Shown: one piece after another, positions 1-11,812 of the stretch
How the letters are laid out: each line of letters opens with the position of its first letter
How positions within the stretch are numbered: the stretch's first letter is position 1
NCBI RefSeq assembly: GCF_000315915.1
Contig: NC_020187.1
Span: forward strand, 310,001-374,000
Source of the DNA: Henningerozyma blattae CBS 6284
Lineage: Eukaryota; Ascomycota; Saccharomycetes; Saccharomycetales; Saccharomycetaceae
Direction of reading: 5' to 3'
DNA: 64,000 nt
Made by a program: the position numbers and the translations under genes
The notes under the pieces: model-generated
What the model saw: only the letters and a program-made list of their open reading frames with translations
Database searches by the model: none
Told to the model about the DNA's origin: nothing

Positions 1-250
1 AATATCCGGGGATATACGATATCAAGTGAAAAAAAAATATTTAAGGCGGACGTTTTATTAAGAATTCTATTTTCAAAGGGAGAATGCTTTCCTTAAACAA
101 GTCCCCTCTTCAGAAATTCAACCAAAAAGTATTTGCTCAAGAAATTCAAATATATTATAGTAAAATATTTCAAAATTTATATACCATTTCTATATAGAAT
201 TTATCTTGTTTAATTCAATTCTTCAACTTCTTATCATTAACAAATATTCA

Positions 251-1111
251 ATGTCACAATTTTCTGAAAAAGATTTCGATGCTATCAATTATGCTGACTT
301 CCGTCCAACTTATTCAATTGAGTTTTATAAAAAGATGAATGAATATCATGAAGGTGAAAAGAATCTCTTGATTGATGTTGGCTGTGGTCCAGGTACTGCT
401 ACGTTGCAATTAGTCAATTTGTTGAAATTTAAAAAAACTATTGGCACTGATATTTCTAAACCTATGGTCGATGGTGGTAATAATTTGAAACAAAAAGATT
501 CTAATGTAGAATTTTTAGTTTCTAGTGGTGAAGATTTTCAATTTTTAGGAGAAGAATTCAATGCAAAAAAAGTTGATATGATTACAGCCGCTGAATGTGT
601 TCATTATATTGGATTTAATATTTTCCAAGAAAATTGCTGGAAAAATTTAAGAAAAAACGGTACTTTGGCTATTTGGGGCTATGTAAATCCAACTATTGCT
701 GGACACCCAAAGGTGGATAAGATTTCCTTTGATTATTTTTATTCTGCTGATAAGTTTGGACCTTATTGGCAACAACCAGGTGGAAAAATCATTAGTAATC
801 TATTGCAAGATTGCAAATGGGATGAAACAAAATACAAGGATATTAAAAATGTTGTTATGTTTGCAAGAGATTATGGTACAGGTGTTAATGAAGATGAATT
901 GTACTTCGGCTGCTCTTCAACTCCCGAGGGACTAAGACGTTATTTCACTACAACAAGTTTCTATCATGGGTGGAAGAAAGATCATCCAAATGAAAAAGAT
1001 CTAAGTGAATCATTTTTGGAAGAAGTATTGGCCGCTTGTCCTGATTTAAAAGCTAACTCAAAAGTGCAAATCGTTTTTGATACTTTTTATATGTTTGCCA
1101 GAGCAATTTAA
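251..1111 (+). CDS. TMT1: trans-aconitate methyltransferase-like SAM-dependent methyltransferase
   Basis: 286-residue class I methyltransferase. The SAM-binding motif I (IDVGCGPGTATLQL) starts at about residue 41, followed by an acidic post-motif (GTDIS) and a motif-II-like segment around VDMITAAECVHY. The N-terminus (FSEKDFD...Y...RP.Y...FY) and the C-terminal F.TFY.. segment follow S. cerevisiae Tmt1 (299 aa), which methylates trans-aconitate and 3-isopropylmalate in the cytosol. The related paralog Crg1 is a worse fit. I chose the ATG at 251 because the upstream in-frame extension opens with a non-ATG codon and is not Tmt1-like. The gene is followed by the old yellow enzyme gene on the same strand. 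Substrate assignment rests on family similarity only. Confidence 0.85.
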   Translation: MSQFSEKDFDAINYADFRPTYSIEFYKKMNEYHEGEKNLLIDVGCGPGTATLQLVNLLKFKKTIGTDISKPMVDGGNNLKQKDSNVEFLVSSGEDFQFLGEEFNAKKVDMITAAECVHYIGFNIFQENCWKNLRKNGTLAIWGYVNPTIAGHPKVDKISFDYFYSADKFGPYWQQPGGKIISNLLQDCKWDETKYKDIKNVVMFARDYGTGVNEDELYFGCSSTPEGLRRYFTTTSFYHGWKKDHPNEKDLSESFLEEVLAACPDLKANSKVQIVFDTFYMFARAI

Positions 1112-2856
<1,745 letters not shown>

Positions 2857-3839
2857 ATAATAATACTTCGATCATGATTGCTTTGTATATACAGACTCTT
2901 TTTCCTTCATATATATAAATATATTTCCTATAAACCAAATTCCTTTATAATCTTTTAAAACAAAAAGCCTTATCTTCGGAGTCTTAATATCTAATAGTTC
3001 CTACAAAAGATGCCCATGAGACTTGATTACAAAGAGCCATAGGTTACCCTCTACAGACTACGGTTGCCCCACACGTGACAGGTCTTTTCTTAACCTTCTT
3101 AACTTTCTTTTTCTTCTTTTTTTCGTTTCTTTTTCTTTGCACTAATTTACCTGCCTTATTTTCTCTGCCATTATGGACCGCCACGGAACTGCTGCAGCAC
3201 CTGACCCAGCGTGTTTTCTTCATACCAAAAGAGGAAGGAGGGGTCTTTTTCGTGACCCCACCGCACGCGCTGCACAGAAACGGCCGCACCCCCGGAGGAC
3301 GGAAGCGGGGTGTTTCTGGTGTTTCTGGTTGTGCGCACATGACTCCGATGACTCAATACTGTTTTGAGATATACAGTACGCGTCTTTGGTTCGGGCTTTT
3401 CTGGGGAAGTTTCATCTTGCGTCAGATTCTGAGTGGTGAGCGTGGTGAGTGTGTTGAGTTTACCAAGAGACAAAACGTGAGCTGGAATGTGGTCGAGTCG
3501 TGCTGTTAATAGGATTAGCACAGTACTACTACTACGGAACTCCCCCACTTCATTTTATTGTTGAGTTTGGAGTTTGACGAGAATGGTGAACAAAGCCATG
3601 AGAGTATTGTAGTCTGCAAAGCAATTGGGGTGTTTCTCTATGGTCCATGGTAATCATATCCCTTGAATAAGTCTTTCCAGAACGCTTATAAAAGGGAAAG
3701 GTATTTCTCAATCTTTTGGTTGAGAGTTTATCCCTTTTCCATTCTCATCAGAATAAGTCACTCTCTTTCTATTTCATATATAACCACCCCTCTTTTTAAG
3801 AAAAAAAGAAACACTAAACTAACAAAGTAAGCTATTATT
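2857..3839 (+). promoter_or_regulatory. intergenic tract with GC-rich island and GLC3 promoter
   Basis: 983 bp. About 3040-3560 is clearly richer in G+C than its surroundings and opens with a CACGTG core (cacacgtgac near 3070) and a long pyrimidine run at 3100-3140. The proximal GLC3 promoter has a TATAAAAG box at 3687-3694, about 150 bp before the ATG, and a CCCCT stress-response-like element at 3787-3791; GLC3 is induced by stress and stationary phase in S. cerevisiae. Open frames across the island on both strands are overlapping and resemble no protein I know, so I call no gene there. Confidence 0.5.
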
Positions 3840-5951
3840 ATGACTGATATTCCTGAGAACGTCAAAGGTGTTATTGAATTCGACCCCTGGTTAAAACCTT
3901 GGGCCCAAGTCCTTTCTGAAAGAAGGTATTTGGCAGATCAATGGGTTTACGACATTACTCATGCGACTCCTGATCATTCACATCAATCTTTGGCCCAATT
4001 TGCTAGAGATTCTTACAATTCCTATGGTTTACATGCTGATCATAATACCAAGAAGATCCATTACAAGGAATGGGCTCCTAATGCCAAGAAAGCTTTTTTA
4101 ATTGGGGAATTCAACAATTGGAACGAATCATCTCATGAAATGACACATAAGGATGAATTTGGGAACTTTTACATCACATTAGAACCTACACACGATGGGA
4201 AATTCCAAATCCCTCACGATTCCAAGATTAAGGTCATGTTTGAGTTACAGGACGGCTCCAAGATCTATAGAATCCCTGCTTGGATCACTAGAACTACTCA
4301 ACCTTCCAAGGAAACCAAAGAACAATACGGTCCAACATACGAAGGTAGATTCTGGAACCCTGAACAAACTTATCAATTTAAACATCAAAGACCAAAATTC
4401 AACCGTGCCAACGATTCTTTAAGAATTTATGAAGCTCATATTGGTATTTCTTCTCCAGAACCAAAGATTGCTACTTACAAAGAATTCACACAAAATTTAT
4501 TACCAAGAATCAAATATTTAGGTTATGATGCTATTCAATTGATGGCTATTATGGAACATGCTTATTATGCTTCCTTTGGTTATCAAGTTACTAATTTTTT
4601 CGCTATTTCATCTCGTTACGGTACTCCAGAAGATTTGAAAGAATTGATCGATACTGCTCATTCAATGGGTATTTTGGTTTTATTAGATGTGGTTCATTCA
4701 CATGCTTCCAAGAACGTAGAAGATGGGTTAAATAGATTCGATGGTTCTGATCATCAATATTTCCATTCTTTAGCTTCCGGTAGAGGTGAACATCCATTAT
4801 GGGACTCTAGATTATTCAATTATGGCCATTTCGAAGTCCAAAGATTTTTATTATCCAATTTAGCATTCTACATCGATGTGTATCAATTTGATGGGTTTAG
4901 ATTCGATGGTGTTACTTCAATGTTATACTTGCATCATGGTACTGGTGAAGGTGGTGCATTTAGTGGTGATTATAATGAATATCTTTCTAAAGAACGTTCT
5001 GCTGTAGATCATGAAGCTTTGGCTTATTTAATGATTGCCAACAATTTGGTTCATGAAATGTTACCTGAATCAGGTATTACCATTGCAGAAGATGTTTCTG
5101 GGTACCCAACTTTATCTATGCCACGTGAAATGGGTGGTGGTGGTTTCGATTACAGATTGGCCATGGCTTTACCAGATATGTGGATTAAATTGTTGAAAGA
5201 AAAGAAGGATGAAGACTGGGATATAGGTCACATTGTTCACACTTTAACCAATAGAAGACATGGTGAAAAAGTTGTTGCCTATTGTGAATCTCATGATCAA
5301 GCTTTAGTAGGCGATAAGACTTTAGCATTTTGGTTAATGGACGCTGCTATGTATACTGATATGACTGTTTTGAAAGAAACCACTCAAACAATTGATCGTG
5401 GTATTGCTCTTCATAAAGTTATTAGATTATTAACACATTCACTTGGTGGTGAAGCTTATTTGAATTTCGAAGGTAATGAATTCGGTCATCCAGAATGGTT
5501 AGATTTCCCAAATGCCAATAATAACGACAGTTATCATTATGCTCGTAGACAATTCAATTTAGTAGATGACCATTTATTACGTTACAAATATCTATATGAA
5601 TTTGATCGTGCTTTACAACTAGCAGAAAAACACCATCAGTGGTTGAACACTCCACAAGCTTATGTCTCTTTGAAACATGAGGTCGACAAAATCATTGCCT
5701 TTGAAAGAAACGGCTTGTTATTCATCTTCAACCTCCATCCAACCGAATCTTTCGCCGACTATAGAATTGGTGTTGAACAAGCAGGTACTTACAAGATTAT
5801 CTTGAACACTGATAGAGAGGAATTCGGTGGCCATGCAAGAATCGATGAAGGGTCAAGATTCCATACCACCGACTTGGCTTGGAACAACAGAAGAAATTTC
5901 CTTCAAGTATACATCCCAAACAGAACAGCTATCGTTCTCGCTTTGGAATGA
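3840..5951 (+). CDS. GLC3: 1,4-alpha-glucan (glycogen) branching enzyme
   Basis: 703 residues (S. cerevisiae Glc3 is 704). Transfers oligoglucan chains from alpha-1,4 to alpha-1,6 linkage during glycogen synthesis in the cytosol. Order: N-terminal helical segment, carbohydrate-binding module 48 ([20 protein letters not shown], about residues 77-100), GH13 barrel and C-terminal beta domain. Catalytic landmarks are visible: the nucleophile Asp in FRFDGVTSM (about residue 355), the acid/base Glu in IAEDVSG (about 416) and the HD pair in [13 protein letters not shown] (about 484). The start matches the family N-terminus. Confidence 0.97.
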   Translation: MTDIPENVKGVIEFDPWLKPWAQVLSERRYLADQWVYDITHATPDHSHQSLAQFARDSYNSYGLHADHNTKKIHYKEWAPNAKKAFLIGEFNNWNESSHEMTHKDEFGNFYITLEPTHDGKFQIPHDSKIKVMFELQDGSKIYRIPAWITRTTQPSKETKEQYGPTYEGRFWNPEQTYQFKHQRPKFNRANDSLRIYEAHIGISSPEPKIATYKEFTQNLLPRIKYLGYDAIQLMAIMEHAYYASFGYQVTNFFAISSRYGTPEDLKELIDTAHSMGILVLLDVVHSHASKNVEDGLNRFDGSDHQYFHSLASGRGEHPLWDSRLFNYGHFEVQRFLLSNLAFYIDVYQFDGFRFDGVTSMLYLHHGTGEGGAFSGDYNEYLSKERSAVDHEALAYLMIANNLVHEMLPESGITIAEDVSGYPTLSMPREMGGGGFDYRLAMALPDMWIKLLKEKKDEDWDIGHIVHTLTNRRHGEKVVAYCESHDQALVGDKTLAFWLMDAAMYTDMTVLKETTQTIDRGIALHKVIRLLTHSLGGEAYLNFEGNEFGHPEWLDFPNANNNDSYHYARRQFNLVDDHLLRYKYLYEFDRALQLAEKHHQWLNTPQAYVSLKHEVDKIIAFERNGLLFIFNLHPTESFADYRIGVEQAGTYKIILNTDREEFGGHARIDEGSRFHTTDLAWNNRRNFLQVYIPNRTAIVLALE

Positions 5952-6359
5952 GCCCGTGTTATTTTCCATGCGACCTTCGTCTTTTATTTTTCCTTTACCA
6001 CAGACAGAATATTTTAAAATTTTTTATTTCAATGCTATTTACATTTACGTTTCTAATGCTTGTTAATTTGATATACACATTATATAATTTCTTCTTCTCT
6101 AATAATCATATATGACTAAACATACACACATATACACACACGCTCACATGCCTGCGTTAATTTAATTATATTCAACGATACTAAAAACCGCAAACAATGT
6201 GTGAATAACTCTCTTTATAGTCAATAACACAAAAAAAAAATATTCTGTATCATATATTCCAAGTTCCTTCCCGATATTTTGGTATCTATAATCTATTAAA
6301 AAAAATATTATAAAAGCTATTAATCACAATTTGCCCAGCAGTTCCGGATTCGATTTTTT

Positions 6360-6403
6360 TGTCTAGACATGTAAGATGTCTAGACACACGAGATGTCGAG
6401 ACA
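6360..6403. repeat. three tandem 17-bp units with palindromic core
   Basis: The 10-bp palindrome TGTCTAGACA occurs at 6360-6369 and 6377-6386, and as TGTCGAGACA at 6394-6403, each 17 bp from the last. Every core is its own reverse complement or nearly so, which is the form of an array of dimeric-protein binding sites, but no gene lies close by. Confidence 0.75.
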
Positions 6404-7382
6404 TTGTAAAATTATCAGACACACCGGGACATTCGCCCGCAAATTCTATGCCTTCTGGGCTCACATTTCCATATTTGGAAAAATAATCACGTTCTTTCAA
6501 CTTGCTATAAATTTTGTCCAGAAAAAAACAGGAGCCACAAACAGATATGCATTGTTTGATTGCCTATTAGTGTATAGGCAAATTCGTCAATGACAAATTT
6601 ACTCACTATATAGACAACTGTAACTAATCAGGATGAGAAATCGGACCAGGCCGGGTCACAAAAGTCCGTACACTCACCAAATTTGGTCGCCACATATAGT
6701 CCTGGACAGATCTTCGCGAACTGTATTTCCTGATGCGGATGGAACCCGGCCCGGCAACTTCTCAGAAAAAAACTCGCAGGAGGATAAGAGTACTCACCTA
6801 CAACATCATGACACAGGCAATACTTCGAGTCGAAAGTGTTTCTTGATGTGGCCTGCGGGGATTCTTAGGACATCGGGAAATAAGGTAGATCCTTTTTGTC
6901 ACGTTTCTTTTCCTGTAATGCTCCTCTGCAACTCTTTCCGTTTTAGGAAATTTACCAAAAGTTTTGCTAACCGATCTGCAAGTCTTCTGATTTTGTATGT
7001 TAATTTATCTCTTGGGTATTGTCTAAGTCCTCTTTGCTTATTCATCTTCATATGTGGAATTCCTACTTTCAGAATGGCTCGTTGCTTTTTTTTAATAGGG
7101 TATTTCCCTCTGTGGCGTTGCATTACTATATCTATAAACTAATATACTCTCCTGTTATCGAAGAAAATCCAATGCGCTATATAGAAATATAGAAAGAGAA
7201 TGTTGCCTTGATAATATGACTTATGAAAAGTATATAAGCAGTGAATATTTCAACTTTTAATTTGTTCGATTACAATCTGCTTCCATCCTTTTCTTTTGTG
7301 TTTTTTTTTAAAAAGACCAAGCATTCATTTGCTTCCTTATTCAGAACAAATCAGTTATAGTGGACGAGATAGACGTAACAGT

Positions 7383-7405
7383 ACTTGTTCATATGTTGAA
7401 CAAGT
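7383..7405. repeat. inverted repeat, 9-bp arms
   Basis: ACTTGTTCA at 7383-7391 and its exact reverse complement TGAACAAGT at 7397-7405 flank a 5-base loop. No T-run follows directly and no gene abuts it; function unknown. Confidence 0.6.
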
Positions 7406-8776
7406 TCATTGTGTTAATATCAACCCTTATCTAAACTGCGAGTACATCACCACAATCGAATTGGTGGAATAATTTTGATCGTATTGGTGTGCTCATAATT
7501 TTTTACCATTGGCTGTAACTATTTAATTTAAGACCCTATTTAGTTGCAGTTATACTACTATATGTTAGACGGTTCCATTGTTTGGTGGTACGGATGGTGG
7601 AACGCGTTTTTCTAACATCACATTTTATTTTTTTTAAAGTTGATTTTTTTAGAGTTTTTTTTCTCGGATTGCCTTTGGCGAATTTGTTCAGGAGAATGAA
7701 ACTTAATTTGACTGATTCAAGTGGTACTGGTGCCTTTCAATATTTTACTCATTTAAGATATATCTAAATAATAAAATATGTATAGTTTGCTAAATTTTAA
7801 TCCATGCTTTTTTTTCTATTTTGTTATTAATTCATTTTATTTTTTTATATATATTTTATATATTACCTTTCAGGAGTATTTTTTATAAATCCGAATTAGA
7901 GACTAGCCGTCGCCTCTTTGGGATACGATCTCATCTTATTCCCAAACAGGTATGTCCCGGCATGATTTTGGTGGTCAGCTATGTCAGATAATATTGGGGT
8001 AAGGAATTTTTTAATAAAAGGATGTCACTTAGGCATTTGTTGTTGGGTTTATCAATTTGAATAAAATTGAAGTCCCTAATGAACTTGAACAATATTAATG
8101 ATGGGGGTACTGTTGGGAAATATCCACACACAGTACTAAGACGTTCCTGTGGTAGTCAACAACCAACACACTTTTTTCTCGTATTGCAAGGCAGCCAGTT
8201 CCACTTATATGGTAAAGTCAGGTCATCCTGTTTCACTCGTTGCATTTTTATTTCCTCTATGGAATGTAACGTTTGGGCAATGTACAATACATTTCCTATT
8301 ATTTAATTTATTACTCAAAGAAGGGAAAGACAACCAATTCTCAACAATTACATTGCCTTGAATTATTATCCATTACAAACACCGTAGTTATATTGGACCA
8401 TTTGTGAAGCATCACTAAAAGACTCCAGTTTCATGTGCAAGTATGTTCCTAAATTCTGTGGTCTTCCATTCTATTCGGTAACAAATAAAATGTAGAGATA
8501 TTCTTTTTTTTTTATTTTATTGCGTTTTGTAATCCATCAATATGGTATGATTATTTCCCTAAATAACGATACTGTTTTGAATACAGCGAAGAAATATATT
8601 TAAAATGCAGCTTCTGGCCATTGTTTTGGTTTGTAATTTTCTGGTACGACCTTTTCAAATATAATTCCAACCTAAAACAGTTTGTCGTAGATTTAATATT
8701 AAATTTCTCTTTCGTAACACACACATTTTCTTCGACTTCAGCGGCTAAGTCCTTTTTCACGAAGCAAAAAAATAAT

Positions 8777-8847
8777 TGCGCAAGCCCGGAATCGAACCGG
8801 GGGCCCAACGATGGCAACGTTGGATTTTACCACTAAACCACTTGCGC
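8777..8847 (-). tRNA. tRNA-Gly (anticodon GCC), copy 1
   Basis: 71-nt cloverleaf on the minus strand, starting GCGCAAGTGGTTTAGTGG and ending with the T arm CCGGTTCGATTCCGG, acceptor CTTGCGC and discriminator A. The anticodon loop reads TTGCCAT, giving GCC. No CCA is encoded, as expected. A T7 run (read as A on the plus strand, 8766-8772) just past the 3' end is the Pol III terminator. It follows tRNA-Ala by only 4 nt on the same strand, so both are probably transcribed together. An identical copy lies at 45247-45317. Confidence 0.97.
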
Positions 8848-8851
8848 TAAC

Positions 8852-8924
8852 TGGACGAGTCCGGAGTCGAACCGAAGACCTCTCCCATGCTAAGGGAGCG
8901 CGCTACCAACTACGCCACACGCCC
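8852..8924 (-). tRNA. tRNA-Ala (anticodon AGC), copy 1
   Basis: 73-nt cloverleaf on the minus strand beginning GGGCGTGTGGCGTAGTTGG (A box) with anticodon stem-loop CTCCCTTAGCATGGGAG (AGC, read as IGC after modification), T arm CGGTTCGACTCCG and discriminator A. It is intronless. No T-run separates it from the tRNA-Gly gene 4 nt downstream, so it has no terminator of its own. An identical copy lies at 45322-45394. Confidence 0.97.
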
Positions 8925-8987
8925 ATATATTTCTTGTTTGCTCGAGTTTAGAGTTGTCTTTTTTGTGTTATTTTTATTGTTCATAAG

Positions 8988-9202
8988 TGCTGGAATATGA
9001 TTATATCATTTTCTATTAAGTGGTAAAATACTTTATCACGTGACTTATTGTTTAAAATGTGTTTTTCTTTTTATATCGAAAAACACTATTTAAGAAATAT
9101 ATTCATTTTAGTTATAGAATTTACTATATATGTCTAAATAAAGTAATCGTCTTTACATCTTAAACACTATATAACAATGTCTAACTCTCTTGAATCCCAG
9201 TA
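8988..9202 (+). mobile_element. solo LTR, Ty1/delta-like, copy 1
   Basis: A 215-bp sequence starting TGCTGGAATATG and ending TTGAATCCCAGTA recurs, inverted, at 54757-54974 with clear similarity along its whole length. The termini resemble those of Ty1-type LTRs (TGTTGGAATA ... ATCCCAACA). No internal retrotransposon region adjoins it and I see no clear 5-bp target duplication. It lies 63 bp upstream of the tRNA-Ala 5' end, the position favoured by Ty1-like integrases. The boundaries are good to a few bases. Confidence 0.8.
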
Positions 9203-10590
9203 ATTTATTTACAAAATGTACACTTTATAATATAGTAAGAAAAGCTCCATTTATAAATATTCTTTATTTCTAAAGAATATTTTCCTCGATTAATCAATAC
9301 CTTAATTATAACCTAAACGAGGCATGGAAAATTAAACGTTTGATAAAAATGTCTTTAAAGAACAAAAAGAAAAGTAATCTTTGAATTATAATGGGGGAAA
9401 ACTAGGAAAAAAATGTGGACAAATTACTCAGAATTGTCACTATTCATTGATTTAAATACTCCCTCAAAGGTTACGATAGACTTACATCAAGACACTAAAT
9501 ATACAAGACAAATATTTGCTAAAAAACAATGCTTCATTTCTAGTGTAAAACAAATCTCAATTAAAAGAAGTTAAAAATTTACTTTTAATGTCGAACCTTT
9601 GAAAAGTATTTCATAAAAAATATGATGTAGAATCCTCAAGAAGTGAAGTTCTTACAATAGATAAACAGTATTTCTCATTTAAGCCCAAACTTATATAGGT
9701 GCCTATAGAATCGAAAAAATAATTAATTGATATGAGAGACAAACTAGATTAAAAGCAGACTTTAGAAATCTGAACAAGTGATTTTTTTTATAGGCTTAAG
9801 AGATTTCATTAAGAAAGTTCAAGAAACTTTGATTTAATTTTGATTAAACTACAAGAAATTCACCCAACAATAAATGGACAACGAATAAAGAAAGCGTAAC
9901 CTAGAGTATAATGGTGAATATAAATTTATAGTATCTCAATTATGAAGAAAAATTGAAAATTATCAATGAACTCTCTAAATAAAAAAAAGTAATGAATAAA
10001 ACTTTTGGAAAGTGGTCGGTAAATATTACTATCTAATATCCTTTTTACGTTAAAATTAATAGATAACAGGATAGCTCTCTATTCTTTACATGTATTCTCG
10101 AAACATTTCTATTCGATATTTTCTATTTTTATATGAAAATCTTACAAACTTTTTCCGATTCCGTAATGGTACAAGTGATATTGTTACTACATAAGCACAA
10201 ATAACATTTACAATTATCTTATTACCAGCAAATAGCGTTATCAAACTGTAATGTAAAAGAACCAATACAAAGATCTTCACGCTAGAATATATATATATAT
10301 ATACAAATCATGAATTCAACAGCGTAGTTCAGAAGCAAAGCTTTCTATGATTATGACAAAAGAACACAACAGAAAATTAGCCGCCAATATGAGAAAAAAC
10401 CGGATAAACCTATTTTTTTTTTCAATCGGTAAATGATTCAGTAACACAAAAACGAATTAACTAAATATAATACATGCTATAGGATCTCCCTATTAAAATC
10501 CCTTTCCTTGCAGTTTAAGAGGTTCAAGTATAAATTACCAACATAATATTAATACATTTAATACATTTAATACATTCAATAATCCTTCCT
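9203..10590. other. AT-rich intergenic tract without recognisable genes
   Basis: About 1.4 kb between the solo LTR and BUB2. It is very A+T-rich with many stops in all frames. The last bases before BUB2 contain three near-perfect copies of a 10-bp ATACATTTAA-type unit (about 10551-10580). I see nothing else in it. Confidence 0.4.
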
Positions 10591-11611
10591 ATGAATTTTG
10601 GAATCATTAGATAATATTATCAATAGTAATTTACTTGTATTAACACTTTTCTCTATTTTGCAAATGCAAAATATTCTAACAGATAAACTAGAAATTGAAA
10701 AATTATTGGAAGAAACTAAGGATTATGATGAAAAGTTTTTGAATAAATTAAGATATTTATTAATATATTCTGGTCTCCCACCAAGTAGTACAAAAGCATA
10801 TCAAACACTAAGGTCCAATGTTTGGATTTTCTTAAATCAGACCCCAATGGATGGAGCCACAAATGATTATTCATCACTGTTGAAACATTGCCCACCATCT
10901 GAAAGTATCTTTGAACACGTAGCATCTACAATAACAAAAACATTCAATAATACAAGACTACCAAAGAGAGTATCTGAAAATTCCATTGCAAGAATTATAT
11001 GTTGCTATATTATTGAAATGGAGGAAGAAAAAAAAACGGACTGTGTAGATTATAACCGTGAACCTCGATTTGAGACAGAGCAATTTACTTCCAACATGTT
11101 GTTAATTACAGTGCCTTTACTTGCCACTTTTTTTGCAGAACCTATGGCTTTTAGAATGTTTTCAGTATTATGCCATTCAACAATGCCTTGCTACTTTCAA
11201 AAAAACTCACCAGGGGTTCGAAATGGTACACAGTTATTAAAAATATGTCTTCATAGTATTGATCCGCAATACGCTGAGTATTTTCAGAACAGCCCATATC
11301 CTTTAGAGTGTTATACTTCTTTATGTATAACTACCTTTTGTTCATGCTTAAATCCAAAATATGAGGTGTGTATCTTATGGGATTTTATGTTTGCATTTGG
11401 GTTTCATTTAAATATTCTGTTTGTAGTGACGTTATTAATCCAATTAAAAGATGATATTATTCATAATAAAATACCTCCTCATTTTATTAGTGAAATTAAT
11501 AATTTTTCTGCAGTTAATTTATTCCGTTCAAGTTCAAGATATATAGCTTATTTACCTGAGGGAGTATATGAATTATTAGTTAGACATTTGAGAGAACCAA
11601 TCATATTTTAA
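10591..11611 (+). CDS. BUB2: mitotic exit network GTPase-activating protein subunit Bub2 (start disrupted by a one-base frame break)
   Basis: About 338 residues (S. cerevisiae 306). With Bfa1 it forms the GAP for Tem1 at spindle pole bodies, holding back mitotic exit until the spindle is oriented. The TBC-type domain is recognisable: LRYLLIYSGLP, the VW.FLNQTPM segment, a run with SEPMAF-like FAEPMAFRMF, and the diagnostic LWDFMFAFGFHLNILFVV near residue 265. The continuous frame opens with TTG at 10598 (ESLDNIINSN), which aligns with the Bub2 N-terminus, but the ATG at 10591 is one base out of frame. Removing one T from the TTTT at 10596-10599 would join them. The first in-frame ATG is at 10664. 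An extra segment of about 30 residues precedes LRYLL relative to S. cerevisiae. Confidence 0.9.
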
Positions 11612-11812
11612 AATCAATCATTTTGCCAGCAGAAAGTAAATAAATTTGCAAGTAAGTAAAAAATATAAATATATATTTAGATATTGATAGATACCTCATA
11701 ATAGGAAATAAATATTGTTTCAGTTACTATTCAATTATTGGGTTTCGTTAATATAGTCATAATTTCATATATTATTACTTTAATTAAAATAGCCGTACTA
11801 TTGGATATCAGA

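Larger units (their letters stand above)
5952..8776. other. long gene-poor intergenic tract
   Basis: 2.8 kb between GLC3 and the first tRNA pair. Short open frames (for example 6633-7142 plus, 6899-7123 minus, 7582-7767 plus, 8067-8306 plus) overlap one another and show no recognisable domain. Structured items are a three-copy 17-bp palindromic repeat at 6360-6403 and an inverted repeat at 7383-7405. It could be the residue of lost genes or old transposon sequence; nothing in it identifies either. Confidence 0.4.

Noticed and set aside
3044..3548. Overlapping open frames on both strands upstream of GLC3
   Set aside because: They sit in a GC-rich island where stops are rare, are low in complexity, overlap each other and resemble no family.
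6633..7142. 169-codon plus frame and the 74-codon minus frame at 6899-7123
   Set aside because: No domain, odd composition and overlapping each other; kept as part of the gene-poor tract.
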